Positions 33,024 through 41,485 of a stretch of 64,000 nucleotides of DNA are shown here, piece by piece (the first letter of the stretch is position 1; the number at the start of each line of letters is the position of its first letter). The notes under the pieces were generated by a model that was not told the DNA's origin, did not search any database, and saw nothing but the letters and a program-made list of their open reading frames with translations. Position numbers and translations under genes: made by a program. This stretch comes from CAWCAL01 sp963695075 (GTDB lineage Bacteria > Actinomycetota > Acidimicrobiia > Acidimicrobiales > CAWCAL01). The stretch is taken from NCBI GenBank assembly GCA_963695075.1, contig CAVOFR010000007.1, positions 930,001 to 994,000 on the forward strand, written 5' to 3'.

Positions 33024-35213
33024 CGTCCGCCCTCGGGTGGACACGGGAGCGACCGTGCCCTCGGCGACGAGTCCGGGCCCGATGGTCACGAGCGGGGCCG
33101 GCCGACCGAAGTGGTAGCCCTGGCCCCGGTTGCATCCGAACTGGCGGAACTGATCGGCGGCGTCAGCCGACTCGATCCCCTCGGCCACCGAGATCAGCCC
33201 CATGTCCGTGGTCATGGCGAGGATCGACCGGACGACGGTCCGTGCTCTCGTCGACCCTTCCTCCAGGGCGAGGGCGAACGTCCGGTCGAGCTTCACCGCG
33301 TGTACGGGGAGTCGAATGAGCCGCCCCGGCGACGAGTAGCCGCTACCGAAGTCGTCGAGGGCGAGCTCGAAGCCGGCGTCGGCCAGTTCCCGGAGCGCGG
33401 GTTCGACTCGGTGGACGTCATCGTCGATGGCGCGCTCGTCGATCTCGAGGCAGACCGTGCTCGGTTCGAGCCCGTGGATCTCGAGGAGCTGATCGAGACG
33501 CCTGTGGAGGGGTGGGTCGCCGAGGCTCGCCGCGGACAGGTTGATGGCGACACTGCTGTGCGGAGCTCCGAGCTGGGCGGCGGCCTGGGCAGCCAAGGTG
33601 AGGACCTGTCGATCGAGACGACGGTTGAGTCCGGTGGCTTCGACCAGGTCGAGGAACTCGGCGGGCATGATGATGCCTCGCTGCGGGTCTCGCCACCGGG
33701 CCAGCCCCTCGTGCCCCGTGACCTCTCCGGTCTGGAGATCGACGATCGGCTGGAACCAGAGCTCCAATCGTCGTCTCAGATGCCGGCCGAGGTCGGTCGA
33801 CAGTGAGAGGCGGTCGATGCTGAGAGCCTCGGGGCTGCCGTCGTAGAGCTGCATCGTGGTGGAGGTCCGTTTGGCCTCGTACATGGCGATGTCGGCCTTG
33901 CGGATGAGCTGATCACTCGTCTGTCCGTGGCGGGGGGCGAGGCTGCCACCGATCGACGCGGAGGTCGTCAGCTCCAGGCCCCTGAGCGTGACCGGACGAG
34001 CGACCGTCGCCGCGACGCGATGGCCGAGTCGGATCAGGTCCCGTTCGCTGACGTCCCCGGAGACGACGACGGCGAACTCGTCGCCGCCGAGTCGACCGAC
34101 GACGTGGTCGGAACCGACCATGGCGACGAGTCGATTCCCAATCACGCTCAAGAGGTGATCACCGGTCGGGTGCCCGAGTGTGTCGTTGACCCTCTTGAAA
34201 CCGTTGAGGTCGAGGACCAGGAGACCGGCGACCGAACCCTCTTTCAGTCCGGTGTCGAGGGCGTCGATGATCGCCGGCCGGTTCGGCAGCGAAGTCAGTG
34301 CATCCCGGCGCGCCTGTTCGCGAAGAGCGATCTTGGCTCGTTCCAGCGTCGTGATGTCGAAGGACACCCCCATGAGTCGTGGCGTACGATCTCGCTGGTC
34401 GGACCGAGTCACGTGCCGGATCCACAGCTGGTGTCCGTCGCGGTGACGGATGCGGATCGTGCGCTCGACCGACCCCCGAGGCAGCCCGGCGGGCGTCGCA
34501 CCGACGAGGTGGAGATCCTCGGGATGGACGACCCGATCGGGGAAGGCCGCTATCCACTCCTCGGGCGAATACCCGGTGAGCTCGAACACGCGCCCCCAGG
34601 CTGCGGAGAGCCTGCCGGTGGCGTCGCCCTCCCAGAAGACCGCCACGGTCGTCTCGACCAGGTCCCCGACGCGTGAGGCCACGCTCTCCTCGTTCCTACG
34701 GAACCAGCGTCCGTACACCACGATCGGCACCGTCGCGGCGGCCAGGGCCAGGATCGGGAGGAGCCAGCCGTCGATGCCATGGTTCACGGCCGTCACCGAC
34801 ATCCCGATCATGAACGCGGCGTGGAGTACGAGGAAGAGGGTCGTGGGGAGCGACGTGATGGATGCCGAGAGCGACGCGATCCCCAGAACCACCGCGATGA
34901 ACCACGCTCCGGGGACGATCTGGACGAGGCCGATGGCGGTGACCAGATCGAGTGTCACCTGAGAGCCGTCGGTACGGGGGTGGGGGACGTACCTCTCGAT
35001 GAGGAAGCTCGCCGGGGCGACGACGACGATCAGGATGGCGGCGAGGGCGAACCGATCCGGCCCGACGGCGGGTACCAGCAGCGCGATGAACCCCAGCATC
35101 GCGATGCCCGCGACGCGGCCCGCACCGAAGACCTGACGCTGGTGGGCGATGGGCCAGCGTGTCTCGGGCCGTCCTTCGACGTGGTGAGCCCACCGCTCTC
35201 GCTTCGTCGACAT
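32811..35213 (-). CDS. Membrane PAS-GGDEF-EAL cyclic-di-GMP protein with antisense-overlapping tail
   Basis: An 800-residue signalling protein. The N-terminal 170 residues contain about five membrane segments. A PAS domain follows (about 180-300, ending FDITTLERAK), then GGDEF (about 310-470) with an intact RLGGDEFAVV, then EAL (about 480-730). In EAL the first motif reads HEGLARW (EGL instead of EAL), but NLSAASL, ALDDFGSGYSS, VKLDRTF and EGIES are kept, so phosphodiesterase activity remains possible. No stop occurs in frame until 32811, giving a highly charged tail of about 70 residues that is antisense to the glycosyltransferase gene. ATG 35213 places the first membrane segment about 35 residues in. 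It follows a second GGDEF-EAL gene by 67 bp. Confidence 0.85.
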   Translation of the reverse strand: MSTKRERWAHHVEGRPETRWPIAHQRQVFGAGRVAGIAMLGFIALLVPAVGPDRFALAAILIVVVAPASFLIERYVPHPRTDGSQVTLDLVTAIGLVQIVPGAWFIAVVLGIASLSASITSLPTTLFLVLHAAFMIGMSVTAVNHGIDGWLLPILALAAATVPIVVYGRWFRRNEESVASRVGDLVETTVAVFWEGDATGRLSAAWGRVFELTGYSPEEWIAAFPDRVVHPEDLHLVGATPAGLPRGSVERTIRIRHRDGHQLWIRHVTRSDQRDRTPRLMGVSFDITTLERAKIALREQARRDALTSLPNRPAIIDALDTGLKEGSVAGLLVLDLNGFKRVNDTLGHPTGDHLLSVIGNRLVAMVGSDHVVGRLGGDEFAVVVSGDVSERDLIRLGHRVAATVARPVTLRGLELTTSASIGGSLAPRHGQTSDQLIRKADIAMYEAKRTSTTMQLYDGSPEALSIDRLSLSTDLGRHLRRRLELWFQPIVDLQTGEVTGHEGLARWRDPQRGIIMPAEFLDLVEATGLNRRLDRQVLTLAAQAAAQLGAPHSSVAINLSAASLGDPPLHRRLDQLLEIHGLEPSTVCLEIDERAIDDDVHRVEPALRELADAGFELALDDFGSGYSSPGRLIRLPVHAVKLDRTFALALEEGSTRARTVVRSILAMTTDMGLISVAEGIESADAADQFRQFGCNRGQGYHFGRPAPLVTIGPGLVAEGTVAPVSTRGRTLVGGSRPDASDEGRDADAAADDHGQIDREAVPRDSEGGGHGQEDRSPQRQERRERDPALAHRDEAHHGQR

Positions 35214-35265
35214 CCCCACCCATCGGCAGGTTGTACGGAGGATGGAGATGAGCGGACCTCCGCCC

Positions 35266-35280
35266 GGACCCGCGGGGTCC
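35266..35280 (-). terminator. Hairpin directly after the upstream GGDEF-EAL gene
   Basis: GGACCC-GCG-GGGTCC is a perfect 6-bp stem abutting the stop codon of the gene ending at 35281 and 52 nt before the next start on the same strand. It may terminate or attenuate read-through into the downstream GGDEF-EAL gene. Confidence 0.4.
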
Positions 35281-37668
35281 CTACGAGGTGCCGAGCGAGA
35301 TCGACCCGGTGGACAGCAGTCGCGGGAACGGGGTCGGACGCTGGAGGAGGAATCCCTGACCCTCGGGCACGCCGAGATCCTGACAGCACTCGAGTTCGTC
35401 ACTCGTCTCGATGCCTTCGGCGATCGCGACCACGCCGAGGTCATTGGTGATGGCGACCACGCCCTTCACGATCTTCCGAGCGGTGGGGTTGTCGGGGAGG
35501 AGCTGGGTGAGGTGGCGGTCGATCTTCAGATAGCCGATCGGGAGCCGGGTGAGGTACTCGAGGGCCGAATACCCGGATCCGAAGTCGTCGAGCGCCAGCG
35601 TGACGCCGGCCTCGTGCAGCGAGCGGATGGCGGCTTCGGCGCCGGCATCGCGGCCGATCATCTGCGTCTCGGTGATCTCCACCACGAGATCTTCCGGTCG
35701 CAGATGGTGCCGTTCGAGGGCCGCCAGTATGTCGGGGCAGACCGACCCGACGCTGAGCTGGGCGTTCGACAGGTTCATGCCGAGCTCGATATCGGTCAGA
35801 TCGCAGTCCGACGAGCGGAGCCGAGCGCTGTCGCGGGAGAGCCGGTCCGATCCCCAGAGCGTGAGCTGATGGGTGAGTCCCGACGACTCCGCCACGGGGA
35901 TGAGCTCGGCGGGCGGGATCATGCCGAGCTCCGGGTGCAGCCAGCGGAGCAGTGACTCCGCTCCCTGGATCTCGCCGGTCCCGAGGTCCACGATCGGCTG
36001 GTACATGAGGGTGAGCCGGTCGGTCTCCAGAGCCGCGGGCATCTCCGACTCGATCCTCAGTCGCCGCGTCGCCAGGGCCCGCGACTTCCCGTCGGCCATG
36101 TGGATGTTGCCGGGGCCGCCCGCCTTCGCCGCGTACATCGCCGCGGCGGCTTCGCTGAGAAGTCCGTCGGCCGTGATACCCCGGCCGGTCTCGAGGGCCA
36201 CGCCGACGCTGGCGCGGGTGGTGATGGGTGTCCCTGCGATGTCGGAGGGATCGACGAGCTCACGCTGGATCCGATGAGCGACGGCGAGCACGCTGTCCGC
36301 TCCACCCGTGGCGTCGGTGACGACGACGAACTCGTCCCCGCCGAATCGAGCGACCAGATCCTCGGGTCGCACACTCGAGCGAATGCGGTCGGCGAGCCGA
36401 ACCAGGAGCTCGTCGCCGACGGTGTGACCCAATGAGTCGTTGATCCGCTTGAAGTCGTCCAGATCGATGAAGATGACCGCCAGGGGCGAGCTCGCGTCGT
36501 GGCGATGGTGGAGTCGTTCCTCCAGGTCGGATCGGAGCAGGGTACGGTTGGCCAGCCCCGTGAGATGGTCGTGGTATGCGTCGTGGGCGAGTCGTCGTTC
36601 CAGCTCGACCCGGTCGGTCATGTCGACCATGGAAGCGACGATGTCGACGATCTCACCTTCCGGTGAGCGCATCGCCTGTAGCACGAGATGGACCGTGCGC
36701 GGCTCGTCGCGCCCCCAGGGTGTGATCGTCAGCTCGAGGTCGACGGGTGCGCCTTCGGTGACGATCCTCGCGATCTGATCTCCGAGTCGGTCGATGTCCT
36801 CGGGCAGGAGGAGCTCGCGCCAGTGATCGGCCCGCTCCGCGACGAGACCGGTGATCTCTCGGAACGCAGCATTGGCGAAGCGAACGTGACCTTCCGGGTC
36901 GGTTCGGAGGACGCCGACCGGAATGGAATCGGCCAGCATACGAAACCGATGCTCGCTGTCGGCGAGGGCCTCGGCGGCTCGCACCTCATCATCGACATCG
37001 ACGAGCGAGCAGTCCACGTGGATGGTGTCGCCGACGAGTTCGGCTGTGCCGTGGACCTCGATCCAGCGGAAGGGCGCCTGTTCGGAGCGCATGCGCATGC
37101 GGACCCGATCGGTGGTGCCGATGTCTGCGGTCACCGCCACGAAGGCCTCGGCGCCGGCCTCGACGTCGTCGGGGTGGATGTAGTCGATGAGGTGGCTGTC
37201 GATGAGCTCGTGCTGCTCGATGCCGAGGAGCTGAGCCGCAGCCGGCGTGGCTTCGACGATCCGTCCTGCCGCGTCGACCCTGACCGTGACCGCGTGCGGT
37301 TCGGTGGCGGGAGTGGGGAGGTCGCCGTGCTCATCGGCGTCGTCGGAGAAGACGTAGGCGATGACCCCGAGCGCTTCGGTGAGATCGACGATCGTGAGGA
37401 GCCACCGATCGGGCTGGTCGCGCAGTCGTACGCAGGTGCGGGCTGTGCCGTGGCGTTGGGCCCGATACAGGGTGTGCACCACCGACGCAAGGTGTTCCGG
37501 GCTCAGATGGGTTCCGTCGAAGCCGGGCCAGAGGGGGTAGTGCGAGAGCTCCGGCGGAGCCGGAGTCGGTGCCAGTGTCTCACTGTCCAGCGTGTGGAGG
37601 ATCGGCTCGGTGAGCTCGCTCATCAGCTGCGCCAACGCGGAGAGCTGGCCGAGGTCGCGGTCGTACAC
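35281..37668 (-). CDS. Cytoplasmic double-PAS GGDEF-EAL protein
   Basis: A 795-residue protein without membrane segments. A short N-terminal region is followed by two PAS domains (about 120-230 and 240-355), a GGDEF domain (about 365-525) with intact RFGGDEFVVV, and an EAL domain (about 540-790). The first EAL motif reads AESLLRW (ESL), with NLSNAQL, DDFGSGYSALEYL, LKIDRHL and EGIET present. Both synthesis and breakdown of cyclic di-GMP are possible, and which dominates cannot be told. The start is GTG 37668; an ATG two bases upstream is out of frame. It precedes another GGDEF-EAL gene in the same direction, and the pair may sense different inputs, soluble and membrane-associated. Confidence 0.85.
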   Translation of the reverse strand: MYDRDLGQLSALAQLMSELTEPILHTLDSETLAPTPAPPELSHYPLWPGFDGTHLSPEHLASVVHTLYRAQRHGTARTCVRLRDQPDRWLLTIVDLTEALGVIAYVFSDDADEHGDLPTPATEPHAVTVRVDAAGRIVEATPAAAQLLGIEQHELIDSHLIDYIHPDDVEAGAEAFVAVTADIGTTDRVRMRMRSEQAPFRWIEVHGTAELVGDTIHVDCSLVDVDDEVRAAEALADSEHRFRMLADSIPVGVLRTDPEGHVRFANAAFREITGLVAERADHWRELLLPEDIDRLGDQIARIVTEGAPVDLELTITPWGRDEPRTVHLVLQAMRSPEGEIVDIVASMVDMTDRVELERRLAHDAYHDHLTGLANRTLLRSDLEERLHHRHDASSPLAVIFIDLDDFKRINDSLGHTVGDELLVRLADRIRSSVRPEDLVARFGGDEFVVVTDATGGADSVLAVAHRIQRELVDPSDIAGTPITTRASVGVALETGRGITADGLLSEAAAAMYAAKAGGPGNIHMADGKSRALATRRLRIESEMPAALETDRLTLMYQPIVDLGTGEIQGAESLLRWLHPELGMIPPAELIPVAESSGLTHQLTLWGSDRLSRDSARLRSSDCDLTDIELGMNLSNAQLSVGSVCPDILAALERHHLRPEDLVVEITETQMIGRDAGAEAAIRSLHEAGVTLALDDFGSGYSALEYLTRLPIGYLKIDRHLTQLLPDNPTARKIVKGVVAITNDLGVVAIAEGIETSDELECCQDLGVPEGQGFLLQRPTPFPRLLSTGSISLGTS

Positions 37669-37757
37669 ATGAGACCATCGGCATCGAGGGACGCGAACGT
37701 GAGCCTTCGGACCCGGGTGATTACCCCAGGGGACGGACCAACCGGCACGGTTCGCTC

Positions 37758-37763
37758 TAGCCT
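37758..37763 (+). promoter_or_regulatory. Leaderless -10 element of the DUF2277 gene
   Basis: TAGCCT lies exactly 7 nt before ATG 37771. The 17-bp position upstream shows no good -35 sequence. Confidence 0.5.
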
Positions 37764-37770
37764 GCCGATC

Positions 37771-38019
37771 ATGTGTCGCAACATCACCACGCTCCGAGGG
37801 TTGGAACCGGTCGCGACGGCCGAGGAGATCGAGGCGGCGGCTCGGCAGTACGTCCGGAAGATCAGCGGCGTGCAGTCGACGTCGGTGAACACCGAGGCGG
37901 TCTTCGAGCAGGCGGTCACCCGGATAGCCGCGGCGTCCACCGAGCTGCTCACCGCTCTCCCGCCCCGACGCCAGCCCCCGAGGACCGTTCCACCCCTGCG
38001 CCGGCTCCGGTCCGAGTGA
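37771..38019 (+). CDS. DUF2277 family small protein
   Basis: An 82-residue protein that begins MCRNITTLRGLEPVATAEEI and continues with QYVRKISGVQ, the hallmark of DUF2277. The family is widespread in actinobacteria and has no established function; the N-terminal Met-Cys-Arg-Asn is strongly conserved. The C-terminal 15 residues are Pro/Arg-rich. The start is supported by a leaderless -10 element. The LLM oxidoreductase gene starts 19 bp after its stop with its own ribosome binding site, so the two may be co-transcribed. Confidence 0.85.
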   Translation: MCRNITTLRGLEPVATAEEIEAAARQYVRKISGVQSTSVNTEAVFEQAVTRIAAASTELLTALPPRRQPPRTVPPLRRLRSE

Positions 38020-38038
38020 GCCCGTCGGAGGTCTCCAG

Positions 38039-38866
38039 GTGGCGATGAAGGTCGGAATTCATCTTCCCCAGTTCGGTCCGGCGGCGTCGCCGGAAGCGAT
38101 CAGGGGAGCGGCGTTGCGAGCCGAGGACCTCGGTTTCGCCGACGTGTGGGTGAGCGACCACGTCGTGCAGCCGGCCGACCAGGGCTATCCGTCCCCGTAT
38201 CTCTACGATCCTCTCCTCAGCCTGGCGTGGGCGGGGGCCGCCACCGAGACCATCGGGCTCGGAACCAGCGTGCTCGTGGTGCCCCAGTACAACGCGGTGT
38301 GGCTGGCCAACGCTCTGGCCAGCCTCGACAACCTCACCGGCGGGCGGCTCACGCTCGGTATAGGGGTCGGATGGTCCGAGGCCGAGTTCGCCGCCCTCAG
38401 CCGGTCCTTCCACGACCGCGGGTCGCGCATCGACGAGGCCATCTCGTTGTTGCGAGCCTGCTGGTCCGAAGACCCGGTCTCGTTCGACGGGACCTTCGAC
38501 TCCTTCGCAGACCTCAGGGTCCTGCCCAAGCCGGCCCATCGGATCCCGATCTGGGTGGGCGGGCAGGCGCCGGCCGCCCTGCGGAGGGCGACGACGCTCG
38601 GCGACGGATACCACGGCATCAGCACTACGCCCGACGAGATCCGAGCGATCGTCGAAACGGTGAGGAAGGACCGGCCCGAGGAGGACTTCGTCATCTCCCA
38701 TCGCACCGGGTGGGATCCGCAGGGGATGGACCCCGACCTGATCGGGGTCGAGCGGGATGAGTACGAAGAGGCCGGGGTGCAGTACGTGGTCGCCGCCCCT
38801 TGGCGAAAGACGTCGGCCGACTGGATCCGCTCGATGGAGCTGTTGGCCGAGATCGTGCTGCGATGA
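38039..38866 (+). CDS. LLM-class F420-dependent oxidoreductase
   Basis: A 275-residue luciferase-like TIM-barrel protein. Characteristic parts are KVGIHLPQFGP, RAEDLGFADVWVSDHVV, ETIGLGTSVLVVPQYN, SLDNLTGGRLTLGIGVGW and HRIPIWVGG. This subgroup uses coenzyme F420 (or FMN), common in actinobacteria. GTG 38039 has GGAGG 7 nt upstream; the alternative ATG 38045 would remove two residues. It overlaps the acyl-CoA dehydrogenase start by 4 bases (ATGA), so the two are co-translated and may act on the same acyl-CoA or terpenoid substrate, which is inference. Confidence 0.88.
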   Translation: MAMKVGIHLPQFGPAASPEAIRGAALRAEDLGFADVWVSDHVVQPADQGYPSPYLYDPLLSLAWAGAATETIGLGTSVLVVPQYNAVWLANALASLDNLTGGRLTLGIGVGWSEAEFAALSRSFHDRGSRIDEAISLLRACWSEDPVSFDGTFDSFADLRVLPKPAHRIPIWVGGQAPAALRRATTLGDGYHGISTTPDEIRAIVETVRKDRPEEDFVISHRTGWDPQGMDPDLIGVERDEYEEAGVQYVVAAPWRKTSADWIRSMELLAEIVLR

Positions 38867-39960
38867 GCACCGTGGTGCCGAACATCGACGACTTCCGGCA
38901 CGACGCCATCGCGTGGCTCGAAGCCAACCGATCCGAGGCACCGGCCGACTACGGGCCCATCCTGCCGCCCCGCCTCCGTGCCGAGGGGGTCGCATGGCAG
39001 CGGCGGCTCTTCGCGGCCGGCTACGCCGGTCTCCACTGGCCCGTCGAGTTCGGCGGTCGCGGGTTAAGCCCGGACCACCAGGCCGTATGGCTGGAACTGT
39101 GCGCGGCCGGCAACGTTCCCCCGTTCATCAACATGGTCGGCTTCGTCCTGGCCGGCCAGAGCATCCAGTTGTTCGGTACCGCCGAGCAGAAGGCCGAGCA
39201 TCTGCGGCCGATCATCACCGGCGATCGGGTCTGGTGTCAGCTCTTCTCCGAGCCCGAAGCGGGGAGTGACCTGGCGGGCCTGACCACCGCGGCCGAACGC
39301 GATGGCGATACGTACGTCGTCACGGGACAGAAGGTGTGGTGCAGCGGTGGACGCATCGGCGACTGGGGCATCCTGATGGCCCGGACCGATCGCGGTGTGA
39401 AGAAGCACCGGGGGATCTCGTTCTTCCTCGTCGACATGGCGTCGGCTGGGATCGTGGTGCGACCGCTGCGTCAGATGAACGGTGAGTCCGAGTTCGACGA
39501 GGTCGTGCTCACCGACGTGCGAGTCCCGGCCCGGAACCTGCTGGGACCGGAGAACGACGGGTGGCGGGTGGGAATGGTCACCCTCACCAACGAACGCGGG
39601 TCGATCGGCGCCGCGGCCGTCGCCACGGAACGGAGGTTGGCCGGCCTGCTGGCCATGGGCGGCGGACTGTCGCCGGTGCAGCGACAGCAGCTCGTCGAGC
39701 TGTGGTCGCGAGGCCGCATCTACGGCTGGCTCGGTCAGCGCGGTGACGGCGGTATCTCGAGCTCGCTCAGCAAGCTCGGCGTCACCGAGATGATGTTCGA
39801 CGCAGCGATGGTCCGAGCCGGGCTCGATGGCGCCCACGCGATGCTCGACGGACCCGCAGCTCACCAGGCCTGCACAGCTCCCGGTGGGCGCATCGCCGGT
39901 GGGACCTCACAGGTCCAGCGCAACATCATCGCCGAACGCATCCTGGGCCTGCCGAAGTGA
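38863..39960 (+). CDS. Acyl-CoA dehydrogenase
   Basis: A 365-residue acyl-CoA dehydrogenase. Conserved motifs are WCQLFSEPEAGSDLAGL (FAD/substrate site), VTGQKVWCSGG, FDEVVLTDVRVPARNLLG and, near the C-terminus, GGTSQVQRNIIAERILGLPK. It resembles FadE-type enzymes of actinobacterial sterol and terpenoid pathways, several of which act as heterotetramers; no obvious second subunit gene is adjacent, so it may be a homomer. It is coupled by ATGA to the LLM oxidoreductase. The stop is 8 bp before the dispersed repeat copy at 39969. Confidence 0.88.
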   Translation: MSTVVPNIDDFRHDAIAWLEANRSEAPADYGPILPPRLRAEGVAWQRRLFAAGYAGLHWPVEFGGRGLSPDHQAVWLELCAAGNVPPFINMVGFVLAGQSIQLFGTAEQKAEHLRPIITGDRVWCQLFSEPEAGSDLAGLTTAAERDGDTYVVTGQKVWCSGGRIGDWGILMARTDRGVKKHRGISFFLVDMASAGIVVRPLRQMNGESEFDEVVLTDVRVPARNLLGPENDGWRVGMVTLTNERGSIGAAAVATERRLAGLLAMGGGLSPVQRQQLVELWSRGRIYGWLGQRGDGGISSSLSKLGVTEMMFDAAMVRAGLDGAHAMLDGPAAHQACTAPGGRIAGGTSQVQRNIIAERILGLPK

Positions 39961-39968
39961 CGGTGCTG

Positions 39969-40014
39969 CTTGGCGCAGCGATGATCCGCTGCGCCGGCTT
40001 CGCCATCGGGTTCT
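39969..40014. repeat. Partial copy of the dispersed hairpin repeat (copy C)
   Basis: These 46 bases are identical to the first part of the 85-bp element found twice at 46724-46900. They include the perfect 9-bp hairpin GGCGCAGCG/CGCTGCGCC around ATGATC. The following bases to about 40040 differ in sequence but form another stem (CGGAGC/GCTCCG). The copy lies between two convergent genes. Confidence 0.85.
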
Positions 40015-40040
40015 CCGGAGCCACTGCTCCGCAGCGCTCG

Positions 40041-40493
40041 TCAACCCAGGTCGCCGGCTTCGTCTAGGAGCACGGTCGTCTGGGCGTTCTTGACACCCTC
40101 GAGGCTCAGAATGCCTTCGAGGACGACGTCGCGTAGTTCGGCCAGGTCGCGGGCCCGGACCAGCACGACGAAGTCGAAGGGTCCGGTAGCCAGGCCGAGC
40201 CACTCGACATGGGGAAGCCGGGCCACCTCGTCCTTCAGGTTCCGCCAGATGCCCTGTGCGACGGTGATGAGGACGAGCGCGGCCACGTCGAGACCCACAG
40301 AGGCCGGGTCCACCCGGGCCGAGAACCCGGTGATGACCCCCGAGTTGCACAGGCGGTCGAATCGGGCATAGGCCGTTGCTCGGCTCACTCCGACCTCCTC
40401 CGCCAGGGCTGGGATGGACAGGCGACCGTCGCGTCGGAGCGTCGCGACGATCGTCTCGTCGACGGGGTCGAGTGGGCGGATGGACTCGGACAT
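40041..40493 (-). CDS. Lrp/AsnC-family transcriptional regulator
   Basis: A 150-residue regulator. The N-terminal HTH (about 8-60) shows LDPVDETIVATLRRDGR, LAEEVGVSRATAYARFDRL and GVITGFSARVDP. A C-terminal RAM ligand-binding domain follows, with VALVLITVAQG and GPFDFVVLVRARD. Such proteins sense amino acids. It is divergent from phenylalanine 4-hydroxylase with 89 bp between starts, so phenylalanine or tyrosine is a likely effector and phhA a likely target. Between the genes CTATCGT and ACGGTAG form an imperfect palindrome near the phhA promoter. Confidence 0.88.
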   Translation of the reverse strand: MSESIRPLDPVDETIVATLRRDGRLSIPALAEEVGVSRATAYARFDRLCNSGVITGFSARVDPASVGLDVAALVLITVAQGIWRNLKDEVARLPHVEWLGLATGPFDFVVLVRARDLAELRDVVLEGILSLEGVKNAQTTVLLDEAGDLG

Positions 40494-40570
40494 ACGGTGG
40501 CTCAGGGCGGTTCACTGCAGAGGATCGTCTGGATGCGGAACCAGAAGGGATCCTATCGTGTGTCCAACGG

Positions 40571-40576
40571 TAGTTT
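40571..40576 (+). promoter_or_regulatory. Leaderless -10 element of phhA
   Basis: TAGTTT lies 6 nt before ATG 40583, within a region with an imperfect palindrome (CTATCGT-n7-ACGGTAG) that could be the Lrp-type operator. Confidence 0.45.
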
Positions 40577-40582
40577 GGGTCC

Positions 40583-41419
40583 ATGAAACGTCCACCCCAT
40601 GGCCCGACGATCGACCCGGCCGTCGTGGAGGACGAGGACTACCGGGCTCGGCGGAAGTCGATCGCGGCGGCGGCGCGGGGTCCGAACCGGCCCGCAGCAG
40701 TGATCGACTACGACGACGACGAGCACGCGGTGTGGGCCACGGTCGACCACGCCCTCACCCCTCTCTGGGCCCGCCACGGCGCGGTCGAGGTACAGGCCGC
40801 CCGCGACCGACTCGACCTGCCGTGGAACCGTCTTCCCCAGTTGACCGAGGTCACCGATCGACTCGGACCGCTCTCCGGGTTCAGGTTCCGCGGCGTCGAG
40901 GGGCTGGTCGCCAAGGAGACGTTCTTCGCCGCGCTGAGTCGCGGCGTGTTCCTCTCCACGCAGTACGTTCGCCATCCGGCGACACCGCTCTACACGCCCG
41001 AGCCCGACGTGATCCACGAGGTGGTCGGCCACGGCAACTGCCTGGCCGACCCCCAGCTGGCCGAGCTCCACCGCTTGGCCGGCCGAGCCATGGTCAGACT
41101 CGAGTCGCCCGAGGCCCACCAGTTCGTCGCAGATGTCTTCTGGTTCTCCGGCGAGTTCGGCGTGGTTCGCCAGGCCGGCGAGCCACGGGCGTACGGCGCT
41201 GGTCTCCTGTCGTCATTCGGCGAACTGTCCTGGTTCGCCTCCCACGCCGAGCTGCGGCCCCTCGACGTCTGGGCGATGGGCCGGCTCCCCTACGACATCA
41301 GCCGCTACCAGCCCGTGCTCTTCATGGCAGAGTCGCTCGACCACGTGCTCGACGAGGTCGGTGGCTTCTTCGACCGAGTGGGCGATGACGATGTCGCCGC
41401 CCACCTCGCGGCGGCCTGA
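40583..41419 (+). CDS. phhA: Phenylalanine 4-hydroxylase
   Basis: A 278-residue aromatic amino acid hydroxylase, the usual bacterial length. The iron-binding triad is present: PDVIHEVVGHGN gives His145 and His150, and WFSGEFGV gives Glu191. GFRFRGVEGLVAKETFF and YTPEPD are typical of the catalytic domain. It converts phenylalanine to tyrosine with tetrahydropterin and oxygen in the cytoplasm. A convergent operon encodes the remaining steps from tyrosine to fumarate and acetoacetate. An Lrp-type regulator is divergent. ATG 40583 agrees with a -10 element 6 nt upstream. Confidence 0.93.
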   Translation: MKRPPHGPTIDPAVVEDEDYRARRKSIAAAARGPNRPAAVIDYDDDEHAVWATVDHALTPLWARHGAVEVQAARDRLDLPWNRLPQLTEVTDRLGPLSGFRFRGVEGLVAKETFFAALSRGVFLSTQYVRHPATPLYTPEPDVIHEVVGHGNCLADPQLAELHRLAGRAMVRLESPEAHQFVADVFWFSGEFGVVRQAGEPRAYGAGLLSSFGELSWFASHAELRPLDVWAMGRLPYDISRYQPVLFMAESLDHVLDEVGGFFDRVGDDDVAAHLAAA

Positions 41420-41433
41420 CCGCGCCGACCGTA

Positions 41434-41484
41434 CGAACTTTGTGCGCTGCCTCGCACATGGGTACTGCCAGGGCACAAAGTTCG
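41434..41484. terminator. Long-armed inverted repeat between phhA and hmgA
   Basis: CGAACTTTGTGC (41434-41445) and GCACAAAGTTCG (41473-41484) are perfect 12-base arms around a 27-base loop, ending 1 base before the hmgA stop. It separates two convergent genes and probably terminates both. Confidence 0.6.
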
Positions 41485-41485
41485 A

